Shown: positions 33,595 to 44,126 of the stretch, in pieces
Numbering within the stretch: position 1 is the first letter of the stretch
Layout: every line of letters begins with the position of its first letter
Source of the DNA: Antrodiella citrinella
Taxonomy: Eukaryota > Basidiomycota > Agaricomycetes > Polyporales > Steccherinaceae
Direction of reading: 5' to 3'
Assembly (NCBI GenBank): GCA_004802725.1
Contig: SGPM01000083.1
Coordinates: 25,737-89,736 of the forward strand
DNA: 64,000 nt
Notes under the pieces: generated by a model
Seen by the model: the letters and a program-made list of their open reading frames with translations, nothing else
Told to the model about the DNA's origin: nothing
The model's database searches: none
Program-made: the position numbers and the translations under genes

Positions 33595-35580
33595 TCACAC
33601 AACGTCCTCCGACAGAATTCGTTCGATGGCCTTCCTCACGCAGTTCGCGTCAAATTTGGGCCTTCCGTTTCGCTCGTCTACAGGTCCTTCAACTTCCACG
33701 CACGAAACACCGAGAGTCTGTGAAGAAATCAGCCTTGAGTCCTGAGGATCGTCTGAACGTGCAGGAACACATTACCGTTATCTTCCCAACGTCGACTTCC
33801 ACCGCCGTGTTCTTTAGATAGACGATATGGGTGATGAACGCAGACACTGGGTACGTGGTGGCAACGCCGCCTAGACCGCCGTATGACTGTGGTTGGTAGA
33901 CCGCGTTGAGGGTGCGTGTGATCGTGCTGGTATCGAGAGATCAGCACTCTCAGCGACTTCGGGAAACGTACCATCGCATACCTGATGTAGTCTATAGCCG
34001 TGTACCCGTCGGTCTCTCTGTCGTTCTGAGCATTCACTGCCCACAATCGTAGGTCAGTTGAACAGATGACGCAGGTCAATTGTGTGACTCACGGAGGAGG
34101 ATCTTGGCACGGAGCGAGCGTGAACGGGCGATGGCACTTGCTACACCCCGCAGAGCGAGACAAGGTATGATGCTGCATGGTGCATAAGAAGTCAGTGCAA
34201 CGTGGTGAAACCTTGTCCAATCGCGGCTGACCTAGTCCACAGCGAGCCACAGGAGTAGATAAGCACGTCCTTCTCACCCAGATTGTGGAGATAGTCGGGA
34301 TTAGGAGAAGGGTATATCTCATTGCCATACGCGTTCAAGTAAAATAGACCTAGGTAGGGAACGTAAGATATGGAGAAGTAAGGAGGTAACGACGGACGAC
34401 TTGCGTGTAATCCTCGACTCCAATGGTTCGTATTCGTCCTTGTTCGCCGAGTCAAACAGAACATTTGTAGGTCTCTCTATGCCGCCATCGAGATCGTCGG
34501 TCGGATAGTCGCCATTCACTGTGATACTCAGGCCCGCAGAGCGAGGCCGCACCGGATGTGAGATCTCACATTGACCGACGATCTTCACGCCGTCCTCCTT
34601 TGTATGAACGTTGAGCTATCGTGAAATGACATCATGGGGTAAAACGCTGACCAGCTCTGCTGCGATCGTCACCGTATGATTTGTCACGATGGCCGGCAAA
34701 ATGTTTGCCTGTGGTGCGCAGTTGGTTCATTGACAGTTATACAATGCTGTCAATACATACCTGGCTATTGGTTATTGACGAAAAAAGGAAAATAGCGGAC
34801 GGTAGCGAGCGAAAAAACTCCATCGCCGCCGACAAGAAGTAGTTGCCGATGCTGCTACTTCGTAAGGTATCTGCACCTGCTGATACAGAGCCAAAACGTA
34901 CCTGCCGTTGAGGAAAGAGAAATTCTTGTGTGCCCGCTTCAAGACCTCACTTTCAAAGTACACAAGAAGACCTACGGAATTGCATGACCTGTTCGTCTGT
35001 AAAGGGTCACAGACCTACCTCTGATCATCTCCTTCCGGTCGTTCGGTATGCCGGACCACAAGGTGCTCCTGCCTTCCACGATATCGCGCCACTCATCACG
35101 CGCTTCTCGTTCAGTACATTGCGCAGGCAGGCGGTACGCAAGGAGGTTTCTTATCCTGTCAAGGGTGGAAGAAGGTGCTGCTGGAGGAATCAGGCGCACC
35201 AATCTCGACCTGATGTCACCTGCAAAGCATTCAGTGCGATTGGACCATGACCGTGGATTGCACTCACCGATGGAAGGACCTCCCAGCACCCTGATGATCT
35301 CGCTCGACGATCCGCCATCGTCCGAGACAGGGAGGACGTAGCATGCGTTCCCAAATGCAGACACGATCGAGTTACAACCTGTCCCTCCCGATACCACTAC
35401 GAACGACGTGTCGGAGGCGGAGCACCCTGCATCGTGGTGCGACTGCACTGGCGTCAGCTGCGTCGACCGTCCTTCGCGATGCTGCTGAGTCGGGAGGTCG
35501 AAGACCGATGACCCTGGGGTGTCTGGCAGACCAGGGGTATGCGGCGCGTGATGACTGGGTGAGAGGTCAAAGTAGGGCAT
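33595..35580 (-). CDS. CofD/YvcK-family protein (UPF0052, 2-phospho-L-lactate transferase-like fold)
   Basis: Starts MPYFDLSPSHHAPH at 35580 with a disordered leader. Family marks are VVVSGGTGCNSIVSAFG (nucleotide-binding loop), VLPVSDDGGSSSEIIRVLGG and, after an intron, GDIRSRLVRLIP. Central parts are FRNFSFLNGSVGN-like FSFLNG, SLPSAIFLF, HPVRPRSAGLSITVNGDY and NGDYPTDDLDGGIE. The C-terminal part has YLGLFYLNAYGNEIYPSPNP, VLIYSCGSLWTSIIPCLALR and LNAQNDRETDGYTAIDYI. About 530 residues in roughly nine exons. In archaea CofD makes coenzyme F420 and in bacteria YvcK/CuvA controls wall and carbon metabolism; fungi have no known F420, so the fungal role is open. No F420 genes are nearby. Cytosolic. 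Confidence 0.8.
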
Positions 35581-35904
35581 CTTTAAAGAAAACTAGGCTT
35601 CCAGTCAACTATAAGTCCGAAGGTCTGCGTCTAACATGGTACACGTCCAGTACACGTCGCAGTCAGAAGAAAGGTGGACGCCCACACGTATTGTAAGTAC
35701 CTTGTGCAAGTGCTGCCATGTGAATGCCACGTGCATGGACAATTATTCCGAGTCTCACGGGATGGACCAAGCGAACGACATCATGATTCTGGCATTGGCA
35801 GCCTGGTCTCTACCGTCATCCGTAATTGCGAGTATACAAGTCAGACTGAATCTCTGAATTGAATTCTCTCTACTGCTAGGCTCTTTTCATCCTGTGCGAT
35901 CGTG
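35581..35904. other. Divergent intergenic region
   Basis: Shared upstream region of the CofD-like gene and the DUF7704-type gene. Short open frames on the + strand have no domain. Nothing else supported. Confidence 0.4.
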
Positions 35905-36815
35905 ATGTCTGATTATCCTGCACTCACGGGTTTCTACAACCTGTTGTTCCTCTGGCTCGAGCCTCGTGAGTGTCGCCGCAGGTTCAAAGTCGTTCGATGT
36001 CTTACGTTCGCAGTGTCTACAACCATTCCTGCTATCATGATATGGACGGTCCCGGGAGCGGCCTGGTTCCATCACCAGCTCGTGCCAGACACAGCACCTG
36101 TCCCGTCGGCACTTATGGATCCTCGGTCGTTGATGGCTATCTGGCAGCTGGGAAACTGTGAGCGCCCTTTCCTTTCTACCTGAGGCCTGAAGTTTTGATG
36201 CTACGGTCCCCTCAGGCTATCTTCTGCTTGGAATGCTTGAGGGATTGGGTTTGCGTTCGATTCGAGACGCTTTACCCGGAAACCCCGTTGCTCAAGAAAG
36301 GCTGGCTGGCACTGTGCTGACAGCCATGGCTATTGCAGATGTGAGTATCATTCAATTGGTCGCGTTGTTGTGTGCTAGTATCCATTTGTCCCGGTGGTCG
36401 GCCACCTCTCCGACGATGTAATGCCATCATGAACGTCGGAAATGACGCATGCACGAAATCGTCGATAATACAGACGCTGACTGTCGTATCACCAACAGGT
36501 CACGCAGTAAGTTAAATCGTCTAGGATCGTTTCACCAATGTTCATGCCACTGCGGTCATATAGCATCGCCGCATCTTGGTTCGCACTGCCCCAAGCCCTC
36601 CAGTATGCCCCAGAGGTATGGAACGCTACTACACATGGAAACATCACCGTCGTGATCTTCCTTCTCTCTGCAAGGTATATACCGTCGTCCGCTCTCATGT
36701 GCTCCGCGCTCAGCTAATTTGACTGGACAGGCTGGCCTGGTTCGCCGGTATCGGTCGGACACGATACTGGTACGGTCAAAGGGGCGCAGAAGTGAAGTCT
36801 CACAAGAAGAAGTAA
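35905..36815 (+). CDS. DUF7704-type four-helix membrane protein
   Basis: Small integral membrane protein of unknown function. MSDYPALTGFYNLLFLWLEP is joined by an intron to LSTTIPAIMIWTVPGAAWFH, then HQLVPDTAP and DPRSLMAIWQLGN, then CYLLLGMLEGLGLRSIRDAL and LAGTVLTAMAIAD. An 8-base exon (36499-36506) supplies most of VTH, followed by IAASWFALPQALQYAPEVWN and ITVVIFLLSARLAWFAGIG. The tail is basic, ending EVKSHKKK, typical of an ER retention signal (KKxx-like). Four hydrophobic segments, about 185 residues. The LFLWLEPLST opening is, from memory, the hallmark of the fungal DUF7704 family. Five introns. Confidence 0.75.
36499..36506 (+). other. 8-base microexon in the DUF7704-type gene
   Basis: GTCACGCA lies between an acceptor (CCAACAG) and a donor (GTAAGT). 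Including it restores the frame between the exons ending at 36340 and starting at 36564 and gives the sequence AIADVTHIAASW. Skipping it shifts the frame. Confidence 0.6.
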
Positions 36816-37155
36816 TTCCGCCTCGCCGGAAGATGCTTGAGATCTTTTTACATATGTATCATCCAATGTCAAGCTTTGCTGAGTGCACCCCTAGTTCGCA
36901 AAATTATACGAAGACAGATGAACCCTTGCAAATGTTTACCGCGGAAGCTCTGGAGAGCCCTCCAGAAAGGGTCCTTCGGCATGATCCTCTTCCATTGTAG
37001 ATGTGCATGATTTCTGATGCTGAGAAGTGCCTCCGTACGTATGCTGTGGTGGTGTCCCCTTCGTTGGAAGCAGTCACACCTGAATGTGTCGCACGACTGT
37101 CGCGCAACCTGCCGATATAAGAACCGAGTCGCACCTCAGCTCCTCATAATCTGAC
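36816..37155. other. Intergenic region upstream of the P450 gene
   Basis: 3' UTR of the DUF7704-type gene and promoter of the P450 gene. No coding sequence supported. Confidence 0.45.
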
Positions 37156-39446
37156 ATGGCCTCCCTCCTGATTCAAACACTCCTGCCTGCAGTTGCACTG
37201 TATGCGATTTGGATATTGTGCAGACATTTTGTCGTCAGATCCTGCGTGGACCACATTCGGGGCCCAAAGGATACATCTCCGCTTCTAGGTATTGTCTTCA
37301 TTACTCTTGTGCCATACGGAAACTGACGTCTTCTTCCAGGCGGCTTTCCCGGATTCATGACGCGAAATGCATGGGCTTTCTTAGATGACATCGCTGAAGG
37401 GTACGGAGGTATCACGAAACTTCGGGATATCTTTGGTGTAAGCTTCTTTGTATTGTCCTTGGTAGCTGTCTTACTTACCTTCGGAAGTTCTGCAGGAGAG
37501 AATGTTGTATGTGACCGACCCGGTTGCTTTGCATGCAATCATGGTCAAGAATCAACATCTATACGAAGAACCGTCGGAATTCCTGGTGTGAGTGCATCAC
37601 ATCGCGCATTTCACGTTCGCGTAAAAACACTTCATCCTTTGAAGTGCGAGCCGTTTGCTTCTGGGACCGGGGCTGCTATCGAGCTTTGGCGACATCCACC
37701 GGAAACAACGGAAGATTCTAAATGCCGTGTTTTCTCCCGCCAACATACGCAACATCGCCCCTGCTTTGGCCAGCGTCGCTGACAGAGTGAGCGGCTCTGC
37801 AGATGCATATCACTTGTACTAACGACGCGGCTTCTTGTACTAGTTCCGAAGTGCTCTTGTATCGGAGGTTCGAGATGGTCCCAAAGAACTCGACGTGTCA
37901 AAATGGACTGCTCGTGCTGTCCTGGAAATGAACGGGCAAGGCATCATGAACTATTCCTTCGATCCTCTGACCGTAGAGAAGCCGAACGAGTATGCATTGG
38001 CAGTGAAAGAATCCTTGTATGTTTGTCGTTCGCTTTATTTTTCAACACTGGCTGACTTCTTGCCAGCCCCTCATTATACACCATACCGGTACATCTCTAC
38101 ATCGCCATCAAATGGACCAAGATCTTCGGTGTCACGTCGTTTGGACGTTGGTTTATGAATAATTACCCTCATCCTCGGGTCCAGAAATCGAAGAGCAAAT
38201 GGGATCTCATCTGGAATCAAGCGAAATACCTTGTTACCGATAAAAAGAGCGCAAAGGATACGGGTCATGCGGACAAAGATCTTCTAAGCGTCCTAGGTAA
38301 GATCGGTATAAAATGGCAGTTGAAACCTCAAATTTAGTGTTCGTAGTGGAAGTCAACGCATCCGCTGGAGACGAGGATCGTCTGTCAGACAAAGAGCTCA
38401 TTGCCCAAGTCAAGTGCGCATCTTTTAGATTTTACCATGCTTCTCCCGCTCATGGAATGAGCATCACATAGTCACGTTCTTTACGCAGGTGTAGAGACCA
38501 CTCAAACGGCGATTGCAAGGTTTCTGCACACTCTTGCGCTTCATCCGGAAGTACAAAATCAGCTTCGCAGAGAGATTGTGGATGCGCTGGGCGACGATGA
38601 CGAGTTACCTTATGATCGTCTGACAGCTTTGCCTTTCCTGCACGCCGTGTACCGCGAGACGTTACGACTGTACGTTTCCTTCCGAAATGTCTCGACCTTG
38701 ATTCATTACTCACACTCCCCCAACGTCAGCCACGCACCTGTGCTCACGTTGAATCGTGTGTAAGTCATTTTGTGTAAAGGTTCAATTTGAAAAGCCTCTG
38801 ATTTAGACCTGTTACTAGTACTCTAGCCAGCACTGTGCTCCCACTGTCTCGTCCCATAAGTGACAACAAAGGACATATGATCCGTGAAGTTGCTCTCGAC
38901 AAGGGAACTACTGTCATGCTCGGTATCCACGGCTACAACCGGAGTACCGCATTCTGGGGAGAAGATGCAACAGAGTTCAAACCCGAACGGTGGTTATCGC
39001 CTCTTCCGGAAAGTATCCGAGAGGTCCAATGTGGTGGAATCTTTGCCAATACGTGCGTACCCTTCAATCGTATTTGCACCTGGTATAGACCGTTGACCCT
39101 ATTCGACACAGCATGACCTTTATTGGTGGTCCGAGAGGTTGCATGTAAGTACTACATATTCTCCGTCTTGCAGCCCGACATAGTGACCTCCTTGACAGTG
39201 GACTTAAATTCGCAGAAATCATGATCAGTATGCAGATTCCATCTAAGGGTACCCTCAGTGCCACTGATAACAGATCTAGAAACAACACTTTGCCACCTTC
39301 TCCCGACGCTGGAGTTTGCAGTAGGGCAGAAGAAGATATTCTGGAACACGGAACGCGTTGCGTTCGCTTCCGATTCGTATGAATCGCACTCGGAGGCATC
39401 GCTGCCTCTGCTTGTGAAGATGACTGATCCAGCCTCCAGTAATTAG
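37156..39446 (+). CDS. Cytochrome P450 monooxygenase
   Basis: Heme-thiolate monooxygenase anchored in the ER by an N-terminal helix (LLIQTLLPAVALYAIWIL). Family marks after splicing are IRGPKDTSPLLGGFPGFM, the C-helix region HRKQRKILNAVFSPANIRN, the I-helix oxygen-binding motif YAGVETTQTAIARF (A-G-x-E-T-T), the K-helix ExxR in YRETLRLHAPVL (intron inside), the PERF-like FKPERW, and the heme loop FIGGPRGCIGLKFAEIMI with Cys ligand, split by an intron after GC. The last exon, reached by a 49-base intron in GTATGC..AACAG, ends TERVAFASDSYESH and LLVKMTDPASSN. About 530 residues in more than ten exons. All essential motifs are intact. Substrate unknown; fungal P450s of this kind often oxidise lipids or aromatics. 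No biosynthetic cluster around it. Confidence 0.9.
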
Positions 39447-40046
39447 AGTCTATACTGAGCAGGGTCACAATATAGCACTACGCATTGCCGCGGTTTTTAC
39501 TGGCGCCAGTAGTACTCGATCGTGATCGGCACGTCTAACGTTCGAGGTCTGCAGCAACTTCTGTGTGACTTACACCTCCTCTTGCACAAGTTTGCTGTTG
39601 TCCAACTCATTTGTTCGTACCACTACTGTTGTACCAACGGCTGTAGCAGCCATTGCACGCACCATTCGTTTGTCAAGGCCACTTAGCCAATCAGTGGCTG
39701 TACTTTTTGATGGCAGCCAAGATTTAGCGATCGCGGCTTGGTCGCGGCGGTTGCATCCCATTAATATTGTCCCACTGACGGTCGACCGACACCTGCTGGT
39801 AGTGGTTGCCCATTCTTTGCGAAAGGCAGGTTGATACTACCTGTGTGCTCTCATTCTCATCCCTCTTACCTTGGATCATCGACCTTCTACTACCTAACTT
39901 ATCCCTTATAAGCCGCTGGTCGGAATTGCTTTAGTTCTTGGCGACACGGGCTGTACGTTCCTTGGCCGCTCGTCTTCCCACTTATTCATTCAAGTACTCG
40001 TGGGGGACGACTGCGCAAGCAGAGCAACCTCTCTTCTCCACCTGTC
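39447..40046. other. Intergenic region, 600 bases
   Basis: Between the P450 stop and the ADAM start, both on the + strand. One 89-codon frame at 39565-39834 has no domain and no splice context. It should contain the ADAM gene promoter. Confidence 0.4.
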
Positions 40047-43000
40047 ATGTCCCTCTATACGCAGTTATGTGCACTGGCAATTGCATTAGCCTTTGGGCTT
40101 CAGTTCGTCTCGGGTGAGTGTCTCATTTTGAGAATGGGATCTGTATGTTAGGACGTGCATCAGATAGGTGTGCAAGGAAAGACAGGAGAAGCAGAGGGAA
40201 GGTTGGAGGTTGGACAGGCAGGAGGGAAAACCGTAACCGGTTCTGAACTGAATACTCAAATGTTCATTTCCTGTAGCTTCGAGTCCTCCGCCGAGGCCCA
40301 TAAAACGGATTGCGCACCCGACCACACTCGCTCTTGAGGTCTTGCCACGACGGTCGTCCCCCACTGGAAACTATGGCAGACGATCGTTCCATCCTGATGC
40401 TCCCATTCTACGACACACCGACTCTTTTAGGTTGACACTATCCGCGTTCGACGACGTGTTTCATCTACATCTACGCCCGAACGAAAACTTGATTCATCCT
40501 GCTGCTCGAATCAATCATTACCGCATAGGAGCTGACGGGAACTCCGTGTTGAGCCATACAGAACCATTGCTGCCCGAATCCGTGAGGGCATACTGGGGCG
40601 AGGTCGTCTATCCAGACGTATCTGCCGACCGGCTGCGCGAGGACGCGGCTGGTGTCTCGCCACGCCCTTCGGGAAAATCAGAGCTGGGATGGGCAAGAAT
40701 CACCGTACATTGCCAGGGCGATGTCACCAAGGCTCCCGTGTTCGAAGGCGCTTTCTCCGTGGACGGAAATGTTCACCACGTGATGAGCAAAGAACATTAT
40801 CTGAACAACAAGCATGAAATGGACCCTCACGCACACTTGATCGAGGCCGGTGACGATGCAGAGATCGTCATTTGGCGAGACTCCGATGTCATGACTCCCC
40901 ATGAGTACCATGCCGCCAGTGGTGGTATGGACGACGGGCCGATACCATTGCAACCTGCAAAGACTTGTGGCCATGATAATTTACGCTTCAATACCGATCC
41001 TCTAGAAAACCAAGCATTGCGAAGGCCACTGGGCCCGCCGGCAACATCATGGTACGATCCGCTTGGCATACTGGACAGTCACATAAGCAACTCCTCTCTG
41101 GCTCCACGAGACGATGTAGCAGGAGGCGATGTAAGCACCAAGTGAGTTTTTTGTCCTCAGAAATAAACAGTTGTTCACATCGCTGCTCATAGCTTCGTGG
41201 ATGATATCGGTAACACGGCTGGATGTCCATCAACTCAGAAAGTTATCTACATGGGTGTAGCGGCGGATTGCGCTTATGTCACCCAGTACGGCTCTCCAGC
41301 GAACGCGAGTCAGCATATCATCTCCAACTTGAACACTGCGAGCGCCCTGTACAAGGTTAGTGACCGTCCACATAGTACGAAGGTGGATCGTTAGCTTATG
41401 CTTATACTAGACTACCTTCAATGTCAGCCTTGGCATCGTAGAGTTGGCTGTACAAGATTCGCAGTGCGTCTTGAATCTCTACATCCATTCTTGTCTGAGT
41501 CTAACTCGCTTTATCAAGATGCCCCACAACGGCCGATCCTGCGATTCCATGGAATGTTGGTTGCGATAATACCACACTCACTCTCAACGACCGACTTTCG
41601 CTCTTCTCTGAATGGAGAGGACAGAAGGGTAACGATGGCGCGGGTCTTTGGCACTTTGATGAGTGGCTGTCCAACGGGTACCGAGGTCGGTATCGCCTGG
41701 TTAGCCACTTTGTGCCAACAAACGTCTAGCGGGACTCCTGGTAACATTGTTTCTGGCACTGCTGTGTCCACAGCAGGACGAGTAGAATGGCAAGTCGTAT
41801 CACATGAAATTGGTCACAATTTTGGTGCTATCGTGAGTACTTTCTGCTGTATCGAGAGAACAAGGCAACTAACCATGTGTACAGCACGACGTGAGTTCTG
41901 CTCATAAGCAATATCTGACTTCGTTTCTGACACCTGCTTTAGTGTACCGACGGATGTGAGACCAACGGTATCCAATGCTGTCCTCTGACTGCAAGTACTT
42001 GCGATGCGAACTCCCAGTTCATCATGAACCCCGTCGCGCAATCATCTGAGATGAAGTTCTCTCAATGTAGCTTGGGGAACATCTGTAAGTTATTCCCCAA
42101 GCCCTTTCTCCGCGACGTTACTTATTGTGTTCCAGGTTCCCTCATGACCGGCAATTCCGGTGGGCACACGAACACCACGTGTCTCGTCGACGCCGCCAGC
42201 GCACGACAAACCATCTCTCTGCAAATGTGCGGCAACGGCATCGTCGAAGACGGAGAAGATTGCGACCCAGGGGCTGGAACGACTTCCTCGTGCTGTAACT
42301 CAACCACATGCAAGTTCACGTCGGGTGCCGTGTGTGATCCTGCAAGCAGTCCGTGCTGCACCCAGCAGTGCGGCTTCGCTCCGACTACGCAAGTGTGCAG
42401 GCCGAGCAAGGATGCGACATGCGATACCGCTGAAGTGTGCACGGGCAACTCGTCTTCATGTCCTACGGATATCTTCTCGCCCAATGGTACGTTTTTCGTT
42501 CCTTTTCTGGTGGTATATACGCTAAGGATTGTGTGAAGGTCAATCGTGTGGGTCGAACGGACTTGCGTGTGCCAACGGTGTTTGTACCTCCTTGGACAGT
42601 GAGTACGATTCCATATTCATCCGCAACAGTGGCAATAAAACTTTCATAGAACAATGCCAGACCGTCGGTGCTTCCATGAATTTGACCAAGGCGTGTCCCA
42701 GCCCGAACAACAAATCCTGCCAAGTGTCCTGCCAAGATCCGACCACGGCCAACCAGTGCGTCGTCCTGCAGTCTGCGTTGATTGACGGTTCGCCTTGTGG
42801 TACGTCGTTTGACATTCCTTGGCCAAATCCGTGAGACATTTCTGACGCGCTACCCCGTAGGTTACGGAGGTACTTGCAGCAACGGCAGCTGCCAGGCTGG
42901 TAGTCTCTTAGATACTGTCAAGGTGAGTACATACACCGCTGACGTCCTGTCACCCTGCGCAGTGCCCTGACTGATTCGCGATCAATCAGTCGTGGTACAC

Positions 43001-43523
43001 TCAGAATCTGCAGATATCAATACCCATCACGGTCGCTGTGGGCATAATCGTCCTTCTCATTATCTACTTCTCGGTCCGAGGTGAGTGATTCGATCATATC
43101 AATTTTCCCCTTAGAAGTTCTCACACTGATGCTGCGACTCACCCAGCCTGCTGCCGCTGTTCCACCCGCAACAACAAGCAAAACCAGAAGATGAAGAGGC
43201 TAAGCAGTTGGGGAAATCCACCACCTGGCATGGTCCAGGTCGCGCCCGGAGCGTACCCGCAACGCGGTCTCAACCCAAAGTAAGCCTCACGTCTCATTTC
43301 GTGCACCTTGGCAAGTAGCCCATGCTAATACCTTACGTTCAGCGCACCGCCTCCATCCTCCTACAACGCTCGAGGTTCCCGACACGGGTCAAACACGTCG
43401 TGGGACCGTGCGCAGGCACAGAACGCGCCTGGCCATCGGCCATCGCGAAGCAATGGAAGTGGCGGTTCGCAGGAGTATTACGCCCCGCCCTACCCTCCTC
43501 CACAACCATCTAGACCGTACTAA
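40047..43523 (+). CDS. ADAM-family membrane metalloprotease (M12B) with disintegrin/Cys-rich region
   Basis: Type I membrane zinc protease. Signal peptide [20 protein letters not shown]. The prodomain reads [20 protein letters not shown] and contains [13 protein letters not shown], a likely cysteine switch. The catalytic domain has [38 protein letters not shown] and the zinc site [14 protein letters not shown], whose HD comes from a 6-base exon. The Met-turn is probably FIMNPVAQ. The disintegrin-like and Cys-rich part has [31 protein letters not shown] and [15 protein letters not shown]. The membrane helix is [19 protein letters not shown], followed by a basic, Pro-rich tail ending PPQPSRPY. 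About 800 residues. The active site is intact. Fungal ADAMs such as S. pombe Mde10 act in the spore envelope; the role here is unknown. Tail to tail with the pepsin-like gene. Confidence 0.93.
41885..41890 (+). other. 6-base microexon coding His-Asp of the zinc site
   Basis: CACGAC is flanked by an acceptor (GTGTACAG) and a donor (GTGAGT). The introns before (41833-41884) and after (41891-41942) are both 52 bases. Only its inclusion gives [13 protein letters not shown], the full HExxHxxGxxHD motif of M12B proteases. Confidence 0.85.
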
Positions 43524-44126
43524 GTGACAGATTCAGTTTATCTACATATCATCTTCAACCTCGCCGTTCTGTGTCATCGTTTTCGTTTTCGTTCTCGGAA
43601 GCTAGCTATCTGCCTGACTGCTAATACCTTTGTACTTAAGTTAAGTACCTCCTCGCTGACATATCTTCTTTCGTTCGTTCGTTCGTTATGCGCATCTTAT
43701 ACCTTACTCGCTCACTGTTCTCACTCCAGCAGTCAACGCGGATACTTTGTACAACGACTGAACTCAATAAACATTATCTATGGAAACAATGTGTATACGT
43801 GATCTCAGGTGGCAGCCGCCTCGAGAATGATGGAGGGAAGGACGGATGAGAGTGGTGCGAGGCATTCTGCTGGTTACAAATGACAGACGCGCACGCCGAG
43901 ATTAAATACGAGGTGGTGTCAAAAGTAAAATGTAGAACTAATATAATAGTATAAAGCGCAATGTCCCTCATCAAATAAGTAGAAGATGAGTAGAAACTAA
44001 CCAAACGGAAGAACTCGACGAAAGACAAACAAATAAGTGGATCGTCCTCCCGTGTAAAAATGAAGATATAGGCTATAGAAAGAAAACACCATCACAGAAC
44101 CATGGCTCGTCGTATACATCCATGTC
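43524..44126. other. Convergent intergenic region between ADAM and pepsin-like genes
   Basis: AT-rich 3' flanks of both genes. Contains a (TTCG) tetranucleotide run of about four units near 43670-43687. No gene supported. Confidence 0.5.
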
